Origin: Chalara sp. BL73 | Taxonomy: Eukaryota; Ascomycota; Leotiomycetes; Helotiales | NCBI GenBank assembly: GCA_918026815.1 | Contig: CAKJVC010000256.1 | Coordinates: forward strand, 62,001-126,000 | Length of the DNA stretch: 64,000 bases | Direction of reading: 5' to 3' | Shown here: in pieces, positions 20,601 through 31,978 of the stretch | Layout of the letters: every line of letters starts with the position of its first letter | How positions within the stretch are numbered: the stretch's first letter is position 1 | The notes under the pieces: generated by a model | What the model saw: the letters and a program-made list of their open reading frames with translations, nothing else | Told to the model about the DNA's origin: nothing | Database searches by the model: none | Position numbers and translations under genes: made by a program

Positions 20601-23600
20601 ATGGCAGATATCCTGGAAAACTCCCACCCCATTGTGCTCTCTCGCTCTGGCTCGGTTTCCCCACTGCTGCCCCCAGAGGCCAGAGGCCAATGCCGTTGGA
20701 CAGAACTAGCTCAAAAGTATGGACAACACCCCTATAGATTCTTCAAAGGCAGCGGAAAGAGCGGCATTACCCCAATCCCCCCGCCCAATCTTGCTAGGTT
20801 CGAAAACCGGAAAGCTCTAGCTCAGGCTAGGCATCATGAAAAATGCCAGCGGGCCAGATTGTCTACTTTTGCAACGTGGGAATTGATAGATTCTGGCTGT
20901 GTAAGTATTGCCCTGCACCCACAGCGCCAATTCATATGGTACACCCTAACAGGATATGTATCAGTGGATAGATTCAAACTCTAAGCTTAGCAACCTCGCA
21001 GATAGCTATCCAATTCACGAAATATTCAAGCAGGAGAATTGGGTCACAGGAAATATCCCTTTACCTTACAATCTACCAGGGGTGTAAGAGTGTAATCTTC
21101 TATAGTTATGTTTCACTCTCTCTACAGTTTCGAATACTTACTGGAAGCTCGTAGGCCAGTGACTTTTCTTCATAGCTTCTTTTATGAGCTTTAATTAACT
21201 TAATTCAGATACTCAGGTCGGGACCTTATCCTGTGGGATGTTATAAGCCCGTCACTTAGGCTTGCTTCTTGCCTTATTCAACATACTGCAAATTCTCCAT
21301 GGTAGGTAGGCTCTTTGCGTGTATTCGCAGTATAATTTGAAATATTATAATAATTACCCTTAAAAAGTTCCCACTAATTATGGTTAGGCTTGATGCTCTA
21401 CTTTATGGACCTCATTCGCAGGTGGAACTCTCCCAGCGAAGTATATTAGGAGGACTGATCACAGCTGAATCATTCCGTCAGCGACCCCATCATGAGTTCA
21501 AGGCCGATCTCCAAAATGGCAGAGCATGGAATGTACTCACCGACATGGCAAAACATTTTACATGGGCTATAGGCTCTGCAGATGTGGACTCTCAATGTGA
21601 GATGAATGACGGGAAGACCACTAGAGATATTCCGGCAATGGGGGGCGGGTTGCTTGGAGTTACCACAGCTCTGTGGCGAATGAAACAACATGATTGGAAA
21701 GATTTTGGGCAATATAATGGTGTATTTGTTTTGATGAACTTGACCATGATAGCCCCTCTATTCGACCAGATGCTAGAACCTTCTGAAAGGTTGGCACAGC
21801 AAACGTGGTTAGCTGTTCTGGTGAGCTACATACCCTTACTCCCAGTTACGGGATTGATGGTATTGACATCCGACCTCGAAGTTATCTCATGAAGTCATGG
21901 TATGTGATCGTATGTCCATTACTCGACATGTTCTGACGTATACCTGCGGTAGCATGCTATCGGAATAGTGAGAGGTATGGAGTATAGAGGAGAGAATCAA
22001 CTATTCAGCGGACCAGGGGCCGTAATTAACAAAGAGTGGCTAAAAGAGCCTGTAGGTACTCTGAATTCTCTTAAAGCTACCAGCGACTAATTTGAAGTAG
22101 TTTTTCGAAGATGAGGATGTAGCAGAATTGGGTTATTCATGGGAAAAAAGCGTAGGCTCGTCTCAAAAGCGTTCTCGGCCGTCTGATGACTGCGTCCGCT
22201 AATCAACAGCTGAAGGTGTTCAGTCTAGGTCGTGTCCATACAATAATAAAAGATAGATTACGAGATGGCGGCGGCCAATTAGGATTGGGGCTTTGGCTGG
22301 ACAGTTGGCCTGACTGGTACGTATTTACCGTTAATACAATGTTGGAGGTCACTCAAGCCTTGGACAGCTCTTATGGCTATTTTTCAGATTGGGAAACGCT
22401 GAATATATGCTTTTCTTCCATTATTACAGAGTTGCCAATAATCTAGTCGCTCGTCATAGTGTCTAACGTATGAAACATAGGACTTCATTTAATACAGCCT
22501 TGCAGTTTTCACTAGCGGGAGAGGTCAAGCCTATCCTTCAACAGAGAAACATGGACAGGTACGGGCAAGGAGCAGTAACTATCTATTGGCCATTGACAAC
22601 AGAATTTATTGAAAACCTCAACCAATCGGCCTATTGGAAATATCAAGTGGACAAATATGGGAAAAATGCGCTCTGCCCACCTCAGATTGTTGGTAGAGGA
22701 GTGATCAAGGACGAACTACCAAGAACGGAGTCCTACACAATATATGGTAGAACTTACAATGAATGGGTCTCGGTCACGGGAGGAATTAAAGACGCACCCA
22801 TAGTGCCAGATACTGGCGATCCTGTTGATATTTGGGAGATTAAGCAGTTGGTCAAAGAACGCTCAATGGCGATACGAGCTGCGGCGAGAAGGCAGATGCT
22901 TGACATTGCACAAACCAAGGAGGATCAAGATCGGATTCGGAGGTGGCAGGATTGGAGGAGAAGCAATCCAGTACCAAGAGATTTTGTATACCAAGATAAT
23001 CTGATAGAATCTCGTCTCCAGCTTGCACTAAGAGAGGCCGAACTAGACCAGCTCGAGGCCGACATAAGGGCTAGTGAGCAACCCTCACATGACGAACAAA
23101 TTGCCGACCAGCTTGCCCGGAATTTATTACGAGATGCGCTCAGGTATACAATGCAGGGCGGGCTAGATGGTGAGGACGCCAGGAACGCTGAGAAGAGGTG
23201 TCTCGGTGCCCTTAAGCTTTCGAGAAACCGCTTTGTACAAGCAAGAGCACACATAAGTAAGTGATGGTTATGGATGTTTCTACGACGAGTGCCGGTTTCC
23301 ATGTGATCAACAACTGATTGGATTGATGAATAGTACTTGGATCTCTCGAATTGACTGATGACCCCGTCCGCCATCTGATGATAGGGATCGACAAGTTTCG
23401 TGCGTTCGAAGCTCTGCAGATTCCAAATACCGAGGGCAGTTGGCGAAACATCATATCTGAAGCTCAGAACATGATTACCAGGTACCAGAAAATAGAATGG
23501 GAAGCTTTACGACCTAGGTACTACACACAGCAGGCACAGATCGATCAGGCCGCCCAACTAGCCTTCAAAAATCAACAGTATGACTGCGCAGCCATATGCC

Positions 23601-24268
23601 ACAGACTGTTAAAATCCAATTATGTTGCAATCGTCGCACAGGCTCACGTCCTCCTCGCTCGTCTCCGAGACACACCCGACAAGACAGAGCACTGCGAGCT
23701 AGCGCGGCCACGACTCTTGAGGTTGGTGACAGAAGCAACAGAACAGGCGGGACTATGGACGGATCTCCTTGACGTCATCAACCGCATCGCGACACCTAGG
23801 CCGTGGTTCAGATCCGACACATGTATAGGAGCTCCCATGGAATCACAGCAATGGGAGTGGATTCGTACAGCCCAACGCCTCGTAAGAAATGACGGTCGCT
23901 TCAATGAAATCGACGAGGGCCTAGCCGCCTTTCGCGCTTTGTCAGATTCCTCGTATCCGGGCATCAGAGCATTCTGCCATTTGCAATTGAGCACAAACGC
24001 GCGCGCAGGTGACTTTCTTTACAGGCGCTTAGAAGCGTGGGCCGTGATCGAGGACTTGCAGGTCCTTAGGGATACGTTTTCAAACGACGATAGATGGACA
24101 AGATTTTATGTCGAAGCGATGCAAGTCCTTAGCGGGAACGTTGAGGATCAATGGGTTCAGTGGGCGCAGGGTATACCTTTGGATGATGTTTTGAATTTTG
24201 TGGCTGGCTCGAACAGAGATCCCGGGCCGGACCCGAGCCATGATTCTGAAGCGATGGATATTGATTAG
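20601..24268 (+). CDS. Predicted zincin-like metallopeptidase (fungal family, HEVMH motif), multi-exon
   Basis: Proposed exons: 20601-20900, 20965-21083, 21128-21150, 21217-21301, 21388-21820, 21882-21899, 21953-22051, 22101-22151, 22216-22316, 22481-23256, 23334-24268, giving 979 residues with every phase consistent. The 18-nt exon 6 encodes LSHEVM; joined to exon 7 (HAIGIVRG) it makes HEVMH, an HExxH zinc-site motif. Downstream, EPFFEDEDVAELGYSWE resembles the conserved acidic block after HExxH in an uncharacterised fungal SprT-like/zincin family; upstream, DLILWDVISPSLRLASCLI also fits that family. The C-terminal half is charged, partly coiled-coil, and ends in an acidic tail. No signal peptide, so probably intracellular. 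Exon 9 could instead start at 22210; upstream exons before 20601 are possible. Activity is inferred. Confidence 0.6.
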
Positions 24269-27200
24269 GAAGAACCTCGCCTATAGGGTAGTATCTGCTA
24301 TTTTTGGGCTTGACTTGTAGAGGCTGGATGTGTTTGGGGTTTTTGTGCGTCTTCGGAATGGATTCTATGAGATGAAATACTGTTACTGTCTTCTATTGGA
24401 AAGGTCTCACCAATATTTCAAGCCCGTTCAATAGTGTACGCCATAACAAGACCCAAGCTGTAGCATCCAAGCGAGCCCCTCCTGTTCGTACATTCTTTAT
24501 CTACCCAATCAAATCTTTTAAAAACTGCTATCTTGGCTTTGTTGCATGTCGCGGTTGGCCTGACACGCAGTTAGATGTGGAGCTGCAGCGTCGACACGGC
24601 AAAGCATCAAGATCATGTTTCACATCGCGCTAGCTTCGAGCAGAAACCATGCCACGTACCGCGTGATATAACTCTCTCACGGCAGATGAAAAAACAAGTT
24701 TGCGAAAAAGTACTTGTTCATTATATGTATTGCCAAAAAGCAAAAGCTTCCCTGCTTTTCCTTTTCGCATATACCGGCCTGGAAAGTCCGACCTCGATAG
24801 CCCGGTTTCCCGACTTAGATTTCCCGTCCTGGCGGAACTACATTTTCCTTGATGTTTTCTAGATACATGTAGCCCCAATAAGGAACATCCGAAACCTTAT
24901 TAGAATGCAACATGCAGGGGGATCATGAACTTTAATTAAGAGTTGAGCCTGCGGATGTTGAAGCGGGAAGAGTCGCAAGTTACTTTGTAAAATGTGATGA
25001 AAGCTTTATTGGCTTGCAGCTCTCAGTTTCACCGACGTCACTTCATTTACTGTCATATTTTCGGAGTTTCGAAGGGGATTTCAAGGAGTTACGTTCATAA
25101 GTCCCATTTCGTATATACACCAAATGCCGGCACTTTCCCGCCCGTGAATGGCAGAGTTGGATTCTAACACCCTTCCTTACAATATCCTGATCGTTCCCAT
25201 CCTTGCTTTGGCAATCGCGTACGTTCTTTCTTACACGTTGGAGCCCGCTTTTATATGTAAGGAAAGCAAGCCTGATACTGAGTTTACTAAATTAATCATG
25301 AATGGAATTTAAGTCACCCATTCTCCCAAAAAATGCAGGCTTCCTAATCTGCCTTCCATAAAAAGCTATTTTTTGTGATGCATATGTATGCGTGTTTTGA
25401 ACGATTTGTATACCAAGAAACTAGACTACGATAAACCGTTGGCGAGATTTGCAGGTTTAGCCATTTTCACTAAAGTATACAGTAGGAAAAGGAAATTTAG
25501 TACCTGTTTTTGCCTCGTATAAAGAGAAGAAATTTAACCACCAGAGAACGTATAGTGATAAATTGTGGTCTAGGACTTTATACGTACTACAATACGTTGT
25601 TTGTAGTTCTTTGGCTGTCATCACTTCACTTGATGTTACGTTTCAAATATCTTTGCAACAAGCAAAGTGTAATTTAAATCTCCTAAATTTGACTTGGGAT
25701 ATTCCATATATGTGTTACAAAGTACGAACCCAGGCTAATCGAGAATCAGTATATTCATATAGGGCAGTGGCGATGCTTAGCGCACACTGAAAGTTTCACT
25801 ATCTTCGCCTAAGGTGTATGAATTATGAAAGAATGAGAGTAGAAATTTCAACACCTGAAAACGGAAGATAAAAGCATAAGTTCTTAGTGGTAGGTATGTA
25901 TTATATGCATACCTGAGAATGGTGAGAATCTACTATGAGTTTAAATACATTATTCTAAGTTGTCTCTTAACCCTTGAAATATAAAAAAAATCAATTCACA
26001 TAAAGCTTAGACCATAGAAATCCTAGAAAATCTGCAAGATTTTATATAGGATACATTTGTAAGTTTGACGCAGTCACAAGAGGCAGCAATCAAGCTTTAT
26101 TCCTCAAATTTCCAACTTCCGAGGAGATGTATTTCTTATCAGTATATGATTTTTATCAGCGCACCTTAGTTCTTGGTGGTTTTATCGTTTGCCATGTTGT
26201 TGTCATCTCTACAAGCGTATCAATATCAGCTCTAAAAACAGACCAATATTTCAGTTCAGGTTAAAGGGACTCGAGATCTGTGTTTCAAAGCTATCAGAAG
26301 TAAAGGAAGGACAGAGGCGTTTATGCTTTACAGTGATATGTCTGTTTATGCGAGATGATACCACTCCTGACACGACAACTTGCGGTTGGACTGTGCGTAA
26401 GAATAGACCTGTTTCTGAGATCTTTTATAGTTAACCATCAGGAAACAACCGCACGTATCATTATGTTTTGAAATTAAATGGGTATAGAGTTTATTCACTC
26501 ATGGGCATTTGAATCAAAAATGAGTACGGTTCAAGTTCTACTCTTCAAGTATGAAAGAACAAGATTGGGTATGCATCTTCAAACTAACATGATTTGGATT
26601 GATCGCCGAATGGTGGGCTAAAGAAGTGTCTATTTATGCATTTCAACCGCAAGCGGAGAATTCACTCAAGCTAAGAGTGAAAATTCATCTGCAGAGTCCA
26701 AACTTATGAGAAGTCCTGTTATAATAATATTTTTAACTTTGGAAGAGAGAATCAATCTCCGCGATATAATTATTCCCAAAAAAAGATATGGCTGTCAAGT
26801 TTTGTGGTACTGCCATTATAGCTAAAAACGTACCAACCCATACCGGACTCCCTGTGAAGTATATGGACAAAAGTTGCGAAAGATTGAAACGAGACAAGTC
26901 TGATAACAAGCCTGATAACAAGTCAAAATGTCTGTTGTTACTATCCTTGGCTGAAGTTGCTTCAGAGACCTTTTCATTATGGAGCTGCTCACCCTTGAGC
27001 ATCTAACTTAGGTGGATGCGTCCTTCTCGGAGCTCAGGAAGGATAAACACTCCTCCCTTACATGTACTTTTTGGCAAAGGAGTGTTTGGAATTACTGAGG
27101 GAACTGAAATAGTTTAGTTCTCTGGAGTAAAGTTTTCCTCTTCCCCATATAGCAGAAATGGTAGTAAATACTCAATTTTTATGTGTATATTGAAGTCACC

Positions 27201-30200
27201 AGGATCAAGCATAAAAGAGATACTACTTATTGACTCCAAGGCACTAAACTTGTAAATCTGCTAGAATGGCAGAACTCATGCTGCGAGGCGTGTTGTTGGA
27301 TGGTTGGTAAAATAAAATAAGCTGTATACCTTGAGATAAGGAAGCGTAAGTGTTCGAAAGACATTTAATATTCAAACTGTTAGAAGTCCTTTGATAATAC
27401 GTACTTGCTTAGCTGGGTTATGCCTCTGATTGTTGTTACTAAGAGTCAAGCTCCTGATTGCTATAATTCGTACACTTCTTTTGGGATAATGGAACGGAGT
27501 CTGGTATGCAGTGGCTCAAGAGCGTATCGTATATGTAGGGTTTTAGAGCTACGTCACTGAAATTCAATATAGAAGGAAAGAACTGAAATACGCCAGTGGC
27601 TTCCCTTGCATGCTACTCAGTCCCCATTCTAAGAAGCGCCTGAAAGAGAAACCATAATAAAAATAGAAAACAGAGCGTTCTAAATCCGTATTCATGATGC
27701 GTGTGTTAGAATCAAACATCAGTTGTGTGAAGTGCAACTCCATAGCAAAAGTCAGACAATTCTTCGGAATGTGGTTGAAAACCAATCCCAGAAAATCTAG
27801 TTAATGCCCCTCGTCTTTGGAGCACGATCCAGGAACGGCAAGATCAACAGAAGGTGCTAGTTGGGGTTGTAGGCTGAGAGTTTCTAATTCAGACCCATGG
27901 ACTTCTGAGGCATCAACAGACCTGGATTTTAAAATGTGCAGTATGTATAGCATCAAGTTATCAGATCACTAATATCTGAATGCTTGGAGTTTCAAGTATG
28001 GTGAGAGGTGATTGTGCAGTGGCGTTTTCATTCGAAGTACTGCTGTTATGTCACTACGGAGTGTATTGCTGCAAAGAAAATCAAGGTCAAATTAGGCGAG
28101 ATTTAGGAAGGTATGTTCAAATGACACAGTCCTGCGTTCCAAATACGCTTCAGGGATGTGTTCACTGCAAGCCAGGCCACTGAAGTTGGCTCAGCTGCTT
28201 GGGGCTGGTCTACAATGCCGTTAAGTTGGCTCTAATCGCAACAAAATGATCATAGCGCTTATTTGTATTATCTGTGGATTGAAGATATTAGAACTTATCA
28301 ATAGCGATTGCGCTGGCCCCTTGGAGCTCTGGAAACAGGTTGCTGAGTTTGCCTTTCAAGTCTAAAAAAATTAGTATTGTGGTAGTAGTGTGCCAAAAGG
28401 AATTCGGGGGATTGGCGGCGGTAATGAATGACTAGTTCCCGATGTTGCAATTAGGCAATCAGCACCTATGATCAGAGGGAATCACTATTCGTTGGATAGG
28501 AGTACCCGAATGGTAAAATGTGGTGAAGCCACTGGCATTACAAGTGCACAGTTTAGAGCTATTCGGGTGAATTTAAGGTGAAGGAACTTTAGGCTGCCTT
28601 TCCAAGAAATCAGAAGAGAATACTGTCCCTAGCCAGCTTGAGCAGATTATTGGCAGATATTGTTTGATGAATGTTCACATCATCGCGTTTCTGACATTGG
28701 TCGCCAGTGGAATGGGGTTGCTTCGAGAACTCCATACTAATTCAATGACGGTAGTATGCTAGCGTGTGCTTTTATAAGACATATGCCATTTACATCCTTC
28801 CAATGCCATCCTGATTATGCCGAGGTGAACGGGGTGTCGACAAGTATGCTCTCGGTCGAAGGGGACTGAGTTTAAGGCCTGTACCGCCATCCTCAAGGCA
28901 GAACCGTGGCATATCGTAGCTGCTGGTAGTTCGTAGTGCGCACCGGAAATAGGGCCGATACCGTCTCATCGTATTATTCTGGCAGTAGACCGAGCATGTG
29001 GTTGCGAAGTGCGGAGGGAGAAGTGGGAACTGCGGTCCGCATTTTATCTATAAAGTATAGGATAAATGGAAAACAGCGACGTATGTATGTAAAAAGAAAG
29101 GCGAGGGCATAAAACATAATGCCCTAAGCTGGAAAGAATCCACTCATTATTGCGATACTGCAGGCGTTCGGAAGCCTGATGGCTACGTTGCTGCTTACGA
29201 TCGTCTTAGGCCAACAAAAAGCCAGCCCCTCTCGGACATCGCTGGATTTGGTAGAGCAGATAGACGCTGGGGTAACCTGGGGAAACGTTTCCCCGAGAAA
29301 TTGGGTGGATGACCAGTGGTAGAGCAAGTGCTTTGTCCTCAAAAGAGAATGAGAGAGCCGCCGTAAGCTTAGGGTATATAACGCTTGTGAAGACGGGCAA
29401 TTATATTTTCACGCCGACCTCATAGCTTCAAGTGCTTCTTCTACCCGGGCTTGCTCAGATGTTTCCCTTCAGACTTTGATGTGCCTAAGTGACGCATACA
29501 GTGCATCCTCATCTTCGTATCCTTAACTGTAACATTCAATTAAAGGATCTCTAATCTTATCTCCTCATTTTATTTGAGGGCTCCAGATGTATGATCTTCT
29601 TCATCTCAAATTTAAGGTAACTACGATGATCACGAATTTGAGGTTTCGTCCCCCACTTTCCTCTCCTCCATTTCGGAGACACCCATATTCAGAAACTGTT
29701 TTGCCCTGCTCACCCCACATCTTGGTTGCGTGGTGGTCGGATCTTCATCGCCGGTAGATCTTATCTGGTGATCTATCACGAAGGTCACTCTCTAAAGCAT
29801 TGATGAAAGCAACTCGGAAAACTTCGCACAAGATTATTGTGAGCGACTAGCAGTTGGCAAGAGAACACATAATGTGGCGCGCCCAACGGACAAAACGGGA
29901 AGAGCTTGCGGATTTTGCATTTTGCGGGGAAGGGAAAAGGTGGCCGGCGATGCGTTTCATGACAGGGAAATATATTGCTCTGCATACCAAGACCCCTTGA
30001 CTTGTTGGAATAGACTCCCATGTCAACTCGCAAATTGAAGTTTTCGTCAATAAGGCGCATTGTACCGATTTGTATGAACATTCACATATTGGAAAGGCAG
30101 ATGATTGGCAGGAGTTGGAGATCTCGAATATTCTGGATATTGGCCAATACAGAGGATGCTTTTGTGGGGAATTAGGTTATTGTGACATCTTTCGTAGTGC

Positions 30201-31978
30201 TTTCGTGGTGTAAGGGTGAGGAGCCGCTAGAATTTTCGAGCAATAAACGCCGAAAGCACAGGCCTTGCTTTTTGTCTTTGAGGGGGTTGATTTGGTCTTC
30301 CTCGAATATAGTGGTTGGCGGAAAACTCGTACGTAGCACAAACGCCTGGTGTTTAAAGCGAAATTTGAGGATGGTTTTGAATATTCAAGATTCCGATATC
30401 GAAGTGAGTAAGGGTACCTGCGTTGTATCATATGTAATCTATATCCATCCTCAAATTTGATGATTATGATGCTGTCATTTCGAGCATGGGCAAAAATGGC
30501 TGGCAGTGGCATTTCGGCACTTGTTCCATGCGCACCAATGAGTCTGCGATGTTGATTCTTGGAAGGCCTATCCAAGTATGGAAAGTCTCATTTTGTGCAG
30601 GCTCCAAGTTTGAATGTAGGCTGAAGTTATTCTTTTCCTATGGTTGTTCAGGCTTGTGGAGAACAGCCACGAGGGTGCTATCCTGTGACTTGTTTTTCTT
30701 CGCCTGCAAGGGATGCGGTGAGCGTTTTGATGTGGCTGATCTTGAGTTCCAAGCATCGCTAGAATTCAATAATCTCAGGGATTCCCTCACTAATCTTCAG
30801 GGATGCCATGCGCTACAGCATTTGGATGCTGATGAATCCCCCTTATCAACCCCGAACCGAACCCCGAACAGTTCCAAGCCCAAAGCCTAACGTTCTCCAA
30901 CCAGCGCTAACCAATCCTCTCCTAGGTTCATCTTCTGCGCCCTCGGATCAACCAGTCAAAGGACGAGTCGCCTACCCGTCGCTACCCCGGCCTTCCAGAA
31001 TCACCTCTCCCATGGTTCAGGGATTGCACATCAGTGATTGTTCTCTGCTTAGTCTTGCCAGGAAAGATGCGGAGGAAAACAGAAGCTTTCTTGGTGTTGC
31101 CGTAACGCTGCTGTAGCTGTCTCCACGGGGCAGTTAGACGGTAAACTCTCTTGCTGTACAGTAGCAGGTTTCTCACGGTGATCTTGCGCCGCCGGGGATC
31201 AATGATTGCTCACTAAGTAAACTTTCTTGCCTGCCGCCGCCACAAGTGCGATCCTGAACCCATCTTACTTCTATTACCGGACTCTTTGCTCAGTGGTACC
31301 ATACTGTGCACCCACATCGGCCCCGTAATATTGCCATATGGGCGCTATGTCACCCTGGTTGTTCTGCCACTTTAAACTTTACTGATCGATCCCCCGCAAT
31401 CACGAACGCAACTTCTTTTTGGCTTCTGTCGCTACTTCTGTCGCATCACATCTTCCCTCTCTCCCTCTCGTCTCCTGGCGCTCAAAAGCATCCCTACGCC
31501 ACACTACATCGTTGGGGCGGTATTGTTGCCGGTTACCGTTAACCCCATACCAGAGATCAAGCATATCATATCAGCCTTTTTAAGCATACCGAGGCGAATC
31601 CTTACCTCTCCATTCCCCATTTCCCCAATCCAAGCACACCTCCTGTCAACTGATCAGCTGGAGCCGAGATCTGGGGGGCATTCGGCGCAGGACGGTCCGA
31701 AGGAAGGTTGAACCAGGTTTCTTTGCGATTGGTGACCTTCAGGTTTTGACCTGCAGCCGCATCTCTCATTTGACCTCCCTCATCGTCTGTTTTTGCTGAG
31801 CTCAAAATAAAGTCTAGCAGTTTTGTGAGGAGTCTGAACTGCACCACGATCCTCAGCTTTATCACCACCAACACCACCATGCGCCTTGGATGCAGATTGA
31901 TCTTAATGATGTAACGACCTTGTCCTTTGTACACATACATATATATCTTGCTGCCATTGTGCATCTGATCTTTTTATC
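24269..31978. other. Gene desert of about 7.7 kb, no supported gene
   Basis: No open frame here has splice-consistent extension, known motifs or length above about 135 codons. Composition is moderately AT-rich but not as extreme as the RIP-like blocks elsewhere. The candidate frames (24575-24862, 26733-27006, 29124-29400, 30177-30890) overlap on opposite strands and contain no recognised domain. Possible contents are a decayed transposable element, a long non-coding RNA or the regulatory region of the 31979 regulator; none can be shown by reading alone. One inverted repeat is listed separately. Confidence 0.5.
30361..30458. repeat. 14-bp perfect inverted repeat with about 70-bp loop
   Basis: AAATTTGAGGATGG at 30361-30374 is matched exactly by its reverse complement at 30445-30458. 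It could form a stem or be the end of a small element. No flanking target duplication was seen. Confidence 0.7.

Noticed and set aside
21128..21240. In-frame TAA codons after FEYLLEARRPVTFLHSFF, first read as RIP-made stops breaking the metallopeptidase gene
   Set aside because: A GTAGGC...ACTCAG intron (21151-21216) removes them and restores phase, so the gene can be intact.
29124..29400. Two overlapping minus-strand frames in the gene desert
   Set aside because: Short, no recognised domain, no consistent splicing partners.
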